A stretch of DNA of 64,000 nucleotides from Citricoccus alkalitolerans. Its GTDB lineage: Bacteria; Actinomycetota; Actinomycetes; Actinomycetales; Micrococcaceae. Both the position numbers and the translations under genes were made by a program. A model generated the notes under the pieces. It did no database searches, was not told where the DNA came from, and saw nothing but the letters and a program-made list of their open reading frames with translations. The stretch is taken from positions 434,001 through 498,000 of the forward strand of contig NZ_BAAALH010000002.1 of NCBI RefSeq assembly GCF_039528175.1. The letters are read 5' to 3'. Positions 31,489-39,733 of this stretch are shown piece after piece. Each line of letters begins with the position of its first letter. Position 1 is the first letter of the stretch.

Positions 31489-33254
31489 CGGGCAGCCACG
31501 GCGAGATCTGCGGTGGCGCGGTCGGCCGAGTCACCGGATGACTCCCCCGCCGACTGGCGCGCCGGGGCCGCCTCGGCAGATCGCTGCGGCGGTGCCGCCG
31601 CTTCGGGTTCGAGCCGCGTCGCCTGCTCGAAGAACTCGAGCTCGTGCCGGCAGGCGATCAGGTACGCCCGGGCCGCGGCAGCCCGCACGGACGGGCTGGC
31701 ACCGGCGAGCTCCAGCTCCACCTGCTCCAGGGCCCCTTGCACGGCGGTGACGAAGGCGGGGTCCCGGTAGGTGTCCAGCCAGGCGGCATAGGGGTGATCA
31801 GCTGGGACGTCCGGGATCCCGCCGCCCACCTGGGCGTAGAGCCAGAAGCACGGCAGCACCGCGGCGACCCCCACGGCCCGGTCCTCGCCGAGGGTGGTGG
31901 CGAGGAGGAAGTCCGTGTAGGCGCTGGTCACGGGGCTGGCGGTGGTGCGGGCGGACTCGGGCCGGGTGGCCATCCACGTCCGGTGCAGGTCGGCCTCCTC
32001 GGTGATGGCCCCGGTGGAGGCCTGGGACCAGAACTGCTGCGACTCGGTGCTGGCAGAACGCGCGGCGAGGGCAGCCAGGGCCCGGGCATAACGGTTCAGA
32101 TAGAGCGCGTCCTGGGCCAGGTAGAAGGTGAAATCAGCCTCGGACAGGCTGCCGTCCACCAGGGCTTGCACGAAGTCCGACGCCCCGATGGCTGCCGTCG
32201 TCTCCGCGCCAGCTTCCCAGAGGGCTGCAGTCCAGGGACCGACCGGTGTAACAGCGGGGGCAACAGAAGGCACGGTCTGAACGACGTCGGCTGGCGTCTC
32301 CGTCGTGAGAGTCCGGCCGCGCTGGGCGTCGGGATCCCGCGGGGCATCCAAGTCCTGAGGGGCCTCGAGAACGGGCGGGACGGCGTCGTGGGCCAACCAA
32401 GGATTGGCAGCGCCGGCAGCCTGCAGCCGGCGGGAGCGGTGCGCGTGATCCACGGGGCCGTGGCCGGAGCCGACCTGCAGGGCTGCTCCGTGGAGGATGG
32501 CCTCGTGTAGCCAGCCAGTGGCCCAGGTCAGTGCGGCTTCCGGGGTGTCTCCGCGGCCGAGGCGTGTGGCCAGGGCGGATGACAGGGAGCAGCCGGTGCC
32601 GTGGGTGCTGGTGGTGTCCACGCGGGTGGAGGGTACGGCGATGCGGGTGCCGTCCGGGCCGACCCAGGTGTTGGTGACTCGCTTGCCGTCCAGGTGCCCG
32701 GTCTTCACGACGACGGCCACGCCCGTCTCGGCGGACCAGCGGCCAGCCTGGTCGAGCGCCTCGTCCTCAGTGGTCGCGCGGGGCTGGCCGGTGAGGACGG
32801 CGAGCTCGTCGATATTGGGAGTGACCACGGTGGCGCGGCGGCAGAAGGCGACCATCGCCTGCTCGGCCTCGGGCTGCAGGAGGCGGTCCCCGCTGGTGGC
32901 GATCATGACCGGGTCCACCACGAGGATGCTCGGCGGATTCTGGTCGAGCCAGGCGGCGACCGTGGCGATGATGTCAGCGGTACCGAGCATGCCGGTCTTC
33001 ACCGCGTCCAGGGTGACGTCGTCACTGACGGCGGTCAGCTGGGTGGCGAGAAACTCCGTGGGCGGGACGTGGACGTCTCGCACGCCGTGGGTGTTCTGGG
33101 CGACCAAGGTGGTCACGACGGCCATGCCGTAGCCGCCGGCCGCGGTGATCGACTTGAGGTCTGCGGCAGTGCCGGCGCCTCCGGTCGGATCGGTCCCAGC
33201 GATCGAGAGCACGCAGGGAACAGAGGAATTCTGGGTATGGCAAGAAGAAGTCAC
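31485..33254 (-). CDS. thiD: ThiD-TenA fusion: HMP/HMP-P kinase and aminopyrimidine aminohydrolase
   Basis: 589 residues. Residues ~12-270 are ThiD, the PfkB-like kinase that phosphorylates HMP to HMP-PP: SIAGTDPTGGAGTAADLKSI, VDPVMIATSGDRLL and the catalytic loop STHGTGCSLSSALATRLG. A Pro/Ala-rich linker (about 280-345) leads to TenA (about 345-555), which salvages degraded thiamin pyrimidines: FTFYLAQDALYLNRYARALA, ITEEADLHRTW and AVLPCFWLYAQVG. The Cys in the last motif marks a TenA_C type. GTG 33254 follows the riboswitch directly. The ~30 C-terminal residues are low complexity. Confidence 0.92.
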   Translation of the reverse strand: MTSSCHTQNSSVPCVLSIAGTDPTGGAGTAADLKSITAAGGYGMAVVTTLVAQNTHGVRDVHVPPTEFLATQLTAVSDDVTLDAVKTGMLGTADIIATVAAWLDQNPPSILVVDPVMIATSGDRLLQPEAEQAMVAFCRRATVVTPNIDELAVLTGQPRATTEDEALDQAGRWSAETGVAVVVKTGHLDGKRVTNTWVGPDGTRIAVPSTRVDTTSTHGTGCSLSSALATRLGRGDTPEAALTWATGWLHEAILHGAALQVGSGHGPVDHAHRSRRLQAAGAANPWLAHDAVPPVLEAPQDLDAPRDPDAQRGRTLTTETPADVVQTVPSVAPAVTPVGPWTAALWEAGAETTAAIGASDFVQALVDGSLSEADFTFYLAQDALYLNRYARALAALAARSASTESQQFWSQASTGAITEEADLHRTWMATRPESARTTASPVTSAYTDFLLATTLGEDRAVGVAAVLPCFWLYAQVGGGIPDVPADHPYAAWLDTYRDPAFVTAVQGALEQVELELAGASPSVRAAAARAYLIACRHELEFFEQATRLEPEAAAPPQRSAEAAPARQSAGESSGDSADRATADLAVAAR

Positions 33255-33257
33255 GCG

Positions 33258-33333
33258 GACATCCCTTCGCTAGTTCGAACTAGATCAGGTTCCACGGGTG
33301 TTATCTCAGCGCCGGTCGGCGCACCCCGTGTCC
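33258..33333 (-). ncRNA. TPP riboswitch upstream of thiD-tenA
   Basis: The THI-element core on the minus strand reads GGACACGGGGTGC, GCGCTGAGATAACACCC, ACCTGATCTAG, then GCGAAGGGATGTCC, with P1 formed by GGACA and TGTCC. The Shine-Dalgarno GAAGGGA is embedded and the GTG start follows at once, so TPP binding should hide the ribosome site. A TACACT -10-like box lies at 33341-33346. The element differs from the thiE riboswitch by only a few bases. Confidence 0.92.
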
Positions 33334-33348
33334 ACGAGCCAGTGTAGG

Positions 33349-33949
33349 GCAAGTCACCATTGGGCCGTCGGTAGGTTCGCGCTCAAATCAGTGCGACACC
33401 GGGCGCGACACCAAGGGCGAGGCAAGGGCGGACTGACTTAGCGACCACACACCAACATAACTTCTCTGGTCAACGGCGAGAGTAAGGTCAGCCTGCCCAA
33501 ACTTACGTCAGAGTTTTTGACCAGCTGCTCAGTGACGAGGACGATCAGTGTAGACCGCTGGAAATCGGGGCTACTGGTAGAGGCAAAACAACTGGGCTTG
33601 GCGGGACACTTGCTTCACGTCAAATCCGCTAGTAGTAGTCGCATCCAAGGCTCCCTCGAATCCCGCGCCAGAGCCCTCATCACGAACGGAACTGGCGAGC
33701 TCTCAACCGTGCGCTGGGCAAGAGTTGCAGATGCCAGAGTTTCGATTCCGTTCCCGCAAGGCTCCGTTCGACGGCGTTGACCCGCTGGCCCGCACCTATG
33801 GGGGTCTGCGCATTCGAACCTGCGACCCCTTGGAGGATCCGGTCAGTTTCCGGTCTCCGCCGATCGTCTCGGGAACTCGCGGATTCCCTGGGTAGTGCAC
33901 GTCAGTGCGTCGTTATCGCCCGAGTCGTGTGATTTGGGACAATCGAGAG
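33349..33949. other. Lower-GC accessory stretch without a convincing gene
   Basis: About 600 bases, visibly less GC-rich than its surroundings (for example 33430-33780). A plus-strand frame at 33517-33780 (87 codons, SGLLVEAKQLGLAGHLLHVK) is open but lacks a Shine-Dalgarno and resembles no family I know. At 33801-33829 a hairpin-capable segment contains GGTTCGAAT on the minus strand, reminiscent of a tRNA T-arm. The stretch may mark a junction where DNA was acquired. Confidence 0.4.
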
Positions 33950-35053
33950 ATGACGTACTTTGCGCTGTCTCGGGAGGCTCTGCTCGGCCGCTCGGTCGAG
34001 GTGCTCGCGCCGCTGGGGTGGGCGTCGTACGGTCTTTGGCATCAGCTCGGCACGGAGCAGATTGTGAAGCTCGCTCGCCGCGGCGCCGACCCCGCAGAGG
34101 TTGACGCCCTGGTCACCGAGCAGTGGCACACTGAGAGCGAGGTGTTCCTCCGCAACGTCGCGGTGCCCCTTCGTCGGTACGGCAAGGACGTCGACCACCA
34201 GTTCCAGCGGCTCCAGTTCCAGCGCGGCAATCTCATCGACCAGGCCGTGAAGTGCCACAAGGCCGGCAACTACGCGGCAGCGACGCTCCTCACGCTCGCA
34301 CAGATCGACGGGCTCACGCGGGACATCACAGGCGCCACGTTCTTCTCCAACTCCACGAACGATCCCTACCTCGACGACTCAACGCTGGCCGGCATCGCTA
34401 CGAACTTGCCGATCGTGCGAGAACCATTCAAGGAGAAGGTCGCTTTGACCGGCTTCTACGGCAAGCTCTCCCGGCACGGCGCCGCGCATGGCCGGGACTT
34501 GTCCTTTGGCACGAAGGTTACCTCAACGAAGAGCCTCGTGCTGATGGGCGCCCTGGTGGAGTACCTGGAAGAACGTGCCGCAAAGGTCGCTAAGAAGTAC
34601 CGCAAGCAGCGAGAGATCGAAGCACAACGACAGTCCGGAACAGACGGCAATGGCAGGTTGAACGACGACCGGCACCTCGACCAGCTCTACTTCCTCGCCG
34701 CTGACCTCGACAGCCACATCCTCTCCCAGGCGATACTGCCCTTCGCTCGACCAGAGAGCTGGCCTGAGAAGGCCCACGAGCTGATCGAACAGAGGATGCT
34801 CAGCCGCCGCTCCTTCACCTGGGGAGGCGTGGACGCAACCTCCTACTGGTGGTCCTACCGCACGCCCGCTGGCCGGCACCTCGGTGCCGCAGCACGACGG
34901 TACGGCTCCGGACTACCGCTCGACTGGCGACAGTGGCGCTGGGACGACACCGACCCTCCTGCCGGAGCCCCGTGGGACCACGACGGGTGGGCCGAGTACG
35001 ACGGGAACAACGCCTCGCCGAACTGGACCATCGATCCGCTCCCAACAGGATGA
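33950..35053 (+). CDS. Unknown protein with HEPN-like R-x-x-x-x-H motif
   Basis: About 367 residues. The ATG at 33950 is preferred: it follows CGAGAG and a GACAAT -10-like box at 33938-33943; GTG 33905 is upstream. No named family is recognised. A helical segment with LTLAQIDGLTRD (about 114-125) and a later LSRHGAAHG (about 173-181) match the pattern seen in a set of uncharacterised proteins with a HEPN-like helical core. The C-terminal ~100 residues are rich in Trp, Arg, Asp and Pro. It stands alone in an atypical-composition stretch. A defence or toxin role is possible but not shown. Confidence 0.65.
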   Translation: MTYFALSREALLGRSVEVLAPLGWASYGLWHQLGTEQIVKLARRGADPAEVDALVTEQWHTESEVFLRNVAVPLRRYGKDVDHQFQRLQFQRGNLIDQAVKCHKAGNYAAATLLTLAQIDGLTRDITGATFFSNSTNDPYLDDSTLAGIATNLPIVREPFKEKVALTGFYGKLSRHGAAHGRDLSFGTKVTSTKSLVLMGALVEYLEERAAKVAKKYRKQREIEAQRQSGTDGNGRLNDDRHLDQLYFLAADLDSHILSQAILPFARPESWPEKAHELIEQRMLSRRSFTWGGVDATSYWWSYRTPAGRHLGAAARRYGSGLPLDWRQWRWDDTDPPAGAPWDHDGWAEYDGNNASPNWTIDPLPTG

Positions 35054-35437
35054 CGGGTCATCAGCCACAAGCCTGCTGCACACTGCAGCAGCCACGACTC
35101 GTCCCAGGACGACTGGTCGCACCGCTACCAGTCGCAACCCAGGGCCTACATTGACCCCTCACCTGAGGGTCTCCTGGTTGAACTACGAGCCGAGGTCGTG
35201 GCACTCGACCTCCACCCGCATGGTCCGGCTGCGAGCTCGGGTGCTGGCGCTCAGCCAGTCGGCGTCTACCCATCACGGGGCGCGCCGGAATGCGGCCTGA
35301 GACGCGCCATGGATGGCCAGCACGCGCACAAAGACCTTGCGCCTCCACGCACCTTCATCCATAGTGATGACGGTCGCGTGAGCCACATCACATTTCACTC
35401 CTCGCGCGGCGATCAGGACCGACCCCGCGGAGGAATC
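35054..35437. other. Intergenic stretch before MBL paralogue 2
   Basis: 384 bases. A perfect small hairpin (CTGCTGCA at 35073-35080 with TGCAGCAG at 35084-35091) follows the unknown gene and may terminate it. A minus-strand frame (35273-35360) encodes about 29 residues ending FVRVLAIHGASQAAF, without recognisable homology. The promoter of the MBL gene must lie near the right end. Nothing else is supported. Confidence 0.4.
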
Positions 35438-36523
35438 ATGCCGTCCACACCTCACACCTCGCACGTCCCCCGCCGCACCCTCCTGGGCGCCGGTGGCATC
35501 GCTGCCCTCAGCGCCCCGATCCTGAGTGCGGGCGCCGCCAGCGCCGCCACGGGACCCGTGCTGGCCACGGCCGCGAACGTGCCGGACACCGGCATGCACC
35601 TGGTAACCCTCGGAACCGCTGCCGGACCGGCGATCCGCGGGACCCGGCACGGGATCGCGAGCGCCGTCGTCGTCGATGGGCTGCACTACCTGGTGGACTT
35701 CGGGCTGGGGATGCCGCGGCAGGCCGTCGAGGCGGGCCTGACGGGCAACAAGCTGCGTCAGGCGTTCGTCACGCACCTGCACTCGGACCACATCTCCGAG
35801 CTGAGCGCCTACATGCTCTACAACTGGGACACCCCGGTGCAGGGCGTCACCTCCCGGGTGGGGATCATGGGTCCGGGCCGCGCCCGCCTGCCCAAGGACA
35901 TCCGGCCGGTCGTCTCCCCGCCGCAGACTGGCATGAAGGACGTCATTGACAACCTGATGCGCGCCAACGCCTATGACATCAACTTCCGCACCACGGACGA
36001 GGCTCGGATCCCGCTCAACGACCTCTTCGAGGGCGTGGACATCGAGCTGCCCCGGCGCCCGCGGGCGGATCCGGACCGCAACCCTGTTCCGGACATGGAG
36101 CCGTTCACCATCTACGAGGACGACCGCGTGCGGGTGAAGGCCACCCTGGTGGAGCATCTGCCGGTGTTCCCGGCCTTCGGGTTCCGCTTCGAGAGCGACT
36201 ATGGCGTGATCACCTTCTCCGGTGACACCGCCGAGACTCCCAACATGGTCCGGCTCAGCCAGGACGCCGACTTCCTGGTCCACGAGGTCGTCAACATGGA
36301 CTACTACCGGGACCAGGACTTCACCGAGGAGTTCCTGCACCACCTGGAGTCCAGCCACACCTCCCCGGAGGGCATCGGGCGAATCGCCGCCGAGGCCGGG
36401 GTGAAGAAGGTGGTGGTCAGCCACATGGCCGGGGTCTTCTCCGACGCCGACCTGGCCGGCATCGCCGAGTTCTACGACGGGCCGTACACCCTGGCCGCCG
36501 ACCGGCAGCTCTTCAGCGTCTGA
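35438..36523 (+). CDS. Exported MBL-fold metallo-hydrolase (paralogue 2)
   Basis: 361 residues from the ATG at 35438, with GCGGAGGA before it. The N-terminus is a Tat signal (PRRTLLGAGGIAALS, then a cleavable ASAA end) without a lipobox, unlike paralogue 1. Core motifs: THLHSDHISEL, VEHLPVFPAFGFRFESDYGV, SGDTAETPNMVRLSQDADFL, VHEVVN and a final VVVSHMAG. The His in the last motif replaces the HH of the other paralogues. It has no transporter or regulator beside it; the SDR gene follows in the same direction. Substrate unknown. Confidence 0.86.
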   Translation: MPSTPHTSHVPRRTLLGAGGIAALSAPILSAGAASAATGPVLATAANVPDTGMHLVTLGTAAGPAIRGTRHGIASAVVVDGLHYLVDFGLGMPRQAVEAGLTGNKLRQAFVTHLHSDHISELSAYMLYNWDTPVQGVTSRVGIMGPGRARLPKDIRPVVSPPQTGMKDVIDNLMRANAYDINFRTTDEARIPLNDLFEGVDIELPRRPRADPDRNPVPDMEPFTIYEDDRVRVKATLVEHLPVFPAFGFRFESDYGVITFSGDTAETPNMVRLSQDADFLVHEVVNMDYYRDQDFTEEFLHHLESSHTSPEGIGRIAAEAGVKKVVVSHMAGVFSDADLAGIAEFYDGPYTLAADRQLFSV

Positions 36524-36539
36524 CGGGGACCGGCGCGGA

Positions 36540-36552
36540 TAGACTGCCCGAA
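36540..36552 (+). promoter_or_regulatory. Leaderless-type -10 box before the SDR gene
   Basis: TAGACT (36540-36545, within GGATAGACT) ends 6 bases before the ATG at 36552, and no Shine-Dalgarno is present. The mRNA start would coincide with the initiation codon. Confidence 0.45.
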
Positions 36553-37463
36553 TGTCCGCGCCTCCCCCGTCCCAGCACACCCCCGACCGTACCCTGCTCG
36601 TGGGCTGCGGCGCACTGGGCACCCGGCTCGGGCAGCGCCTGGCCGCGGACGGCGGGGAGGTGTTCGGCCTGCGCCGCACCACGGCCGGGCTTCCTGTCAC
36701 CTTCACCGCCCTGCCGGTGGACCTGCGGTCACCCGTGCGCACCGCCCTGCCGGCCGTGGACGCCTTGGTCATCACCCTGCCTCCCGGCGAGCCGGTGGCC
36801 AGCTCCGCGCCGGGCACGGCACCCGGGTCGGCATCCGCCAGGCAACCCGCGCACGACGGCGGCTACCTCACCTCGCTGCGGAACCTCGCCGCCGCGTTGC
36901 CGCAGGTCCCACCCCGCGTGGTCCTGGTCTCCTCCACCCGCGTGCTGGGTGGCCACACCCACGGCCGTCCCCTCACCGAACTGGACGCTCCCGCCCCGGT
37001 GGGCCTGCGCGCCGCCACCCTGCTCGAGGGCGAGCGGCTGGCCACGGAACTCTTCGACGCCCACATCCTCCGACCGGCCGGGATCTACGGGCCGGGCCGC
37101 GAGATGTTGCTGCGCAAGGTCCTTGAGGGTGCCCCGGTGCAGTACGCCCGCCGCACGAACCGCATCCACGAGGACGACCTGGTCCGCACCCTGCACGCCC
37201 TGCTGACCACGGAGGAGCCGCCCCGCCTGCTGCACGCGGTGGACCGGGCACCGGCACCGCTGGGCGAGGTCATCACCTACATCGCCCAGCGCCTCGGGGT
37301 CCCGCCACCACCGGCCATCACGCCGGCAGAGGCCACCGGCACCGTCCTGGACGGCACCCGGCTCCTGGACTTCCTGGGAAGCCTCGAGCATCCCACCTAC
37401 CAGTCCGGGTATGACCATCTCATCGCTGCCCGGAACGGTGCAGAATCCGGGCAGCAGCCCTAG
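36552..37463 (+). CDS. NAD(P)-dependent epimerase/dehydratase-like protein (extended SDR, YeeZ-like)
   Basis: 303 residues. The N-terminal Rossmann segment LLVGCGALGTRLGQRL is followed by VDALVITLPPGEP, VVLVSSTRVLGGHTHGRP and an atypical substrate region; RPAGIYGPGREMLLRKV is the extended-SDR proline/glycine motif. Tyr-x3-Lys is not evident in the usual place, as in the YeeZ subgroup. Substrate unknown. It overlaps the convergent aldo/keto reductase gene by four bases at the 3' end and looks leaderless. Confidence 0.78.
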   Translation: MSAPPPSQHTPDRTLLVGCGALGTRLGQRLAADGGEVFGLRRTTAGLPVTFTALPVDLRSPVRTALPAVDALVITLPPGEPVASSAPGTAPGSASARQPAHDGGYLTSLRNLAAALPQVPPRVVLVSSTRVLGGHTHGRPLTELDAPAPVGLRAATLLEGERLATELFDAHILRPAGIYGPGREMLLRKVLEGAPVQYARRTNRIHEDDLVRTLHALLTTEEPPRLLHAVDRAPAPLGEVITYIAQRLGVPPPPAITPAEATGTVLDGTRLLDFLGSLEHPTYQSGYDHLIAARNGAESGQQP

Positions 37464-38407
37464 GGCACGTGGTGGCCGGCTGCCTGGAGCAGCCCGTACC
37501 ACTCGCCCCGGGTGAGCGGGAGATCGGACCCGGCCACCGCGTCGGCGAGCCGCTGCGGGTTGGTGGTGCCGAGGACCACCTGCATGCGGGCGGGGTGGCG
37601 GGTGATCCAGGCCGTGGCGATCGCCGTCGGGGTGACACCGTACTGGGCCGCCAGACGGTCCAGCTCCGCGTTGAGCGCCGGATGGTCCGTGGAGCCGAAG
37701 AACACGCCGGACCCGTTGCCCTTCTGGAAGGGCGACCAGGCCTGGATCGTGATGCCCTGGACGCGGCAGTAGTCCAGGATCCCGCCGCCATCGCGCGTCA
37801 GGGCGTCCTCCTGGCCGGCCATGTTCGAGGTCAGCCCCTGGGCCACGATCGTCGAGTGCGTGAGGGAGAGCTGGACCTGGTTGACGAGCAGCGGCTGACG
37901 GACAGCGGACGTGAGCAGATCGATCTGGCGGGGTGTGTGATTGGAGACGCCGAAGGACCGCACCTTCCCGGCCGACTCGAGCTCGTCGAACGCGCGGGCC
38001 ACCTCCTCCGGCTCCACGAGCGCATCCGGGCGGTGCAGCAGCAACACGTCGATGTACTCGGTGCGCAGCGCCCGCAGCGACTCCTCCACGGAAGTGACGA
38101 TGTGCTCGTAGGAGGAGTCATAGTGCCACTGATCGTCCACGATTCCGGTCTTAGTCTGCAGGGTGATCTGCTCCCGATCGGCGCTGCTGAGACTCAGCGC
38201 CTCGGCGAAGACGCGTTCGCAGTGGTGGTAGCCGCCAGGGTGTTTGAAGCCGTAGAGGTCCGCGTGGTCGAAGAAGTCGACGCCGGCCTCCCGCGCCGCA
38301 CCGTAGAGCGCCCGGACGTGCTCGGGCGACATGTCGGCGATCCGCATCATGCCGGCGATGATGTTGGGCACGGGGGACTCGGTACTGCCGAGGGGCACGG
38401 TCTTCAT
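37460..38407 (-). CDS. Aldo/keto reductase (YdhF-like)
   Basis: 315 residues from the ATG at 38407, which follows AAGGAG. AKR features: the N-terminal MKTVPLGSTESPVPNIIAGM, active-site REAGVDFFDHADLYG (Asp and Tyr of the tetrad), FGVSNHTPRQIDLL, and the NADPH-binding end MQVVLGTTNPQRLADAV. Similar proteins reduce small carbonyls with NADPH. The gene is monocistronic and divergent from the zinc alcohol dehydrogenase. Confidence 0.88.
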   Translation of the reverse strand: MKTVPLGSTESPVPNIIAGMMRIADMSPEHVRALYGAAREAGVDFFDHADLYGFKHPGGYHHCERVFAEALSLSSADREQITLQTKTGIVDDQWHYDSSYEHIVTSVEESLRALRTEYIDVLLLHRPDALVEPEEVARAFDELESAGKVRSFGVSNHTPRQIDLLTSAVRQPLLVNQVQLSLTHSTIVAQGLTSNMAGQEDALTRDGGGILDYCRVQGITIQAWSPFQKGNGSGVFFGSTDHPALNAELDRLAAQYGVTPTAIATAWITRHPARMQVVLGTTNPQRLADAVAGSDLPLTRGEWYGLLQAAGHHVP

Positions 38408-38632
38408 GGGGCTCCTTGGGTTTCGGTCGGTCGGCATCGGCCGACGTCGTCCCCCATGATGCCCTGCGAGAGCCCTCCGTGGCAGGGCTCACCCCGACCC
38501 GAGGGCTCCGTCACAGGGGTACCACTGGGGACTCCCAGTCCCCCTCACCGGGTGGTTCACTGAACCGGTGACCGTGGCGGGCGACCCCCGCGGCGGCCAC
38601 CTCCATCCGTACAGACCGTGCAAAGGATCTTG

Positions 38633-39679
38633 ATGACTGCTGTCCCCGCCTACATCGCCGCCAACGCCACCGACCCGATGACCCTCGGGACCATCGAGCG
38701 CCGCCCGGTCGGCCCGCACGACGTACGGATCGACATCCGCTGGTCCGGCATCTGCCACTCAGACATCCATACCGTCCGGGGCGACTGGGGGCCGCAGCCC
38801 TACCCGCTCACCGTCGGACACGAAATTGCCGGGATCGTGGCGGAGGTCGGCTCCGAGGTGACCACCCATCAGGTGGGCGACCGGGCCGGCGTCGGCTGCA
38901 TGGTGAACTCCTGCGGCCACTGCACCAACTGCGCGAACGGGGACGAGCAGTACTGCCTGGAGGGCATGGTCGGCACCTACGGCGCCACGGACCGGGACGG
39001 CACCACCACCCAGGGTGGCTACTCCACCGGGATCGTGGTGGATGCCGACTTCGTGCTCCGCATCCCCGAGTCCATCCCCTTCGAGAAGGCCGCGCCCCTT
39101 CTGTGCGCCGGGATCACCACCTACTCCCCCCTCAGGCACTGGGGCGCCGGGCCGGGAACCCGCGTGGGGGTGGTCGGCTTCGGCGGGCTCGGGCATATGG
39201 CCGTGAAGCTCGCCCACGCCATGGGTGCCGAGGTCACCGTGCTCTCCCAGTCACTGCGGAAGCAGGAGGACGGCGAGCGCCTGGGCGCGGACCACTACTA
39301 CGCCACCAGTGACCCGGAGACCTTCACGGCGTTGTCCCAGAGCCTGGACCTGATCATCAACACGGTCAGCGCCCCGGTGGACGTGGATGCCTTCCTGGGC
39401 CTGCTCGCCGTCAACGGCGCCCTGGTGAACGTGGGCGCCCCGTCCGAGCCGATGAGCCTGAACGTCAGCTCCCTGCTGGGCGGACGCCGCACCTACGCCG
39501 GTTCCATGATCGGCGGGATCGCGGAGACCCAGGAGATGCTGGACTTCTGCGCCGAGCACGGCATCGCCGCCGAGGTCGAGGTCATCGATGCCGAGCAGAT
39601 CAACGAGGCCTGGGAGCGGGTCCTGGCCTCAGACGTGCGCTACCGCTTCGTGATCGACGCCTCCACGTTCACGGCCTGA
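38633..39679 (+). CDS. Zinc-dependent NAD(P) alcohol dehydrogenase (YahK/CAD-like)
   Basis: 348 residues from the ATG at 38633, with AAAGGA upstream. Catalytic zinc ligands are seen in SGICHSDIHT and GHEIAGIV. The structural zinc loop has four Cys (GCMVNSCGHCTNCANGDEQY plus C), the cofactor motif is VGVVGFGGLGHMAVKLAHAM, and the C-terminal helices are typical. The subgroup reduces aromatic and branched aldehydes with NADPH. A strong hairpin follows. Physiological substrate unknown. Confidence 0.9.
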   Translation: MTAVPAYIAANATDPMTLGTIERRPVGPHDVRIDIRWSGICHSDIHTVRGDWGPQPYPLTVGHEIAGIVAEVGSEVTTHQVGDRAGVGCMVNSCGHCTNCANGDEQYCLEGMVGTYGATDRDGTTTQGGYSTGIVVDADFVLRIPESIPFEKAAPLLCAGITTYSPLRHWGAGPGTRVGVVGFGGLGHMAVKLAHAMGAEVTVLSQSLRKQEDGERLGADHYYATSDPETFTALSQSLDLIINTVSAPVDVDAFLGLLAVNGALVNVGAPSEPMSLNVSSLLGGRRTYAGSMIGGIAETQEMLDFCAEHGIAAEVEVIDAEQINEAWERVLASDVRYRFVIDASTFTA

Positions 39680-39685
39680 TCCGGA

Positions 39686-39721
39686 GCCGCCGCTGCGTGC
39701 ACGAACGGACGCAGCGGCGGC
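39686..39721. terminator. Bidirectional hairpin between convergent adh and HTH genes
   Basis: A perfect 13-base GC-rich stem (GCCGCCGCTGCGT at 39686-39698 with its complement at 39709-39721) has a 10-base loop, placed between two convergent stop codons. Confidence 0.8.
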
Positions 39722-39733
39722 GGGTGGACGTCT

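Noticed and set aside
29980..31770. 596-codon plus-strand frame opposite the MFS and thiD-tenA genes
   Set aside because: The Gln/Arg/His/Gly-rich translation is typical antisense of membrane-protein coding DNA. The minus-strand MFS frame has clear TM helices and motifs.
33517..33780. 87-codon frame in the gene-poor stretch before the HEPN-like gene
   Set aside because: It has no Shine-Dalgarno, no recognisable family and atypical composition. I mention it in the intergenic entry but do not call it as a gene.
35273..36817. 514-codon minus-strand frame over MBL paralogue 2 and the SDR gene
   Set aside because: It is antisense to a gene with a clear Tat signal and metal-binding motifs, and has no features of its own.
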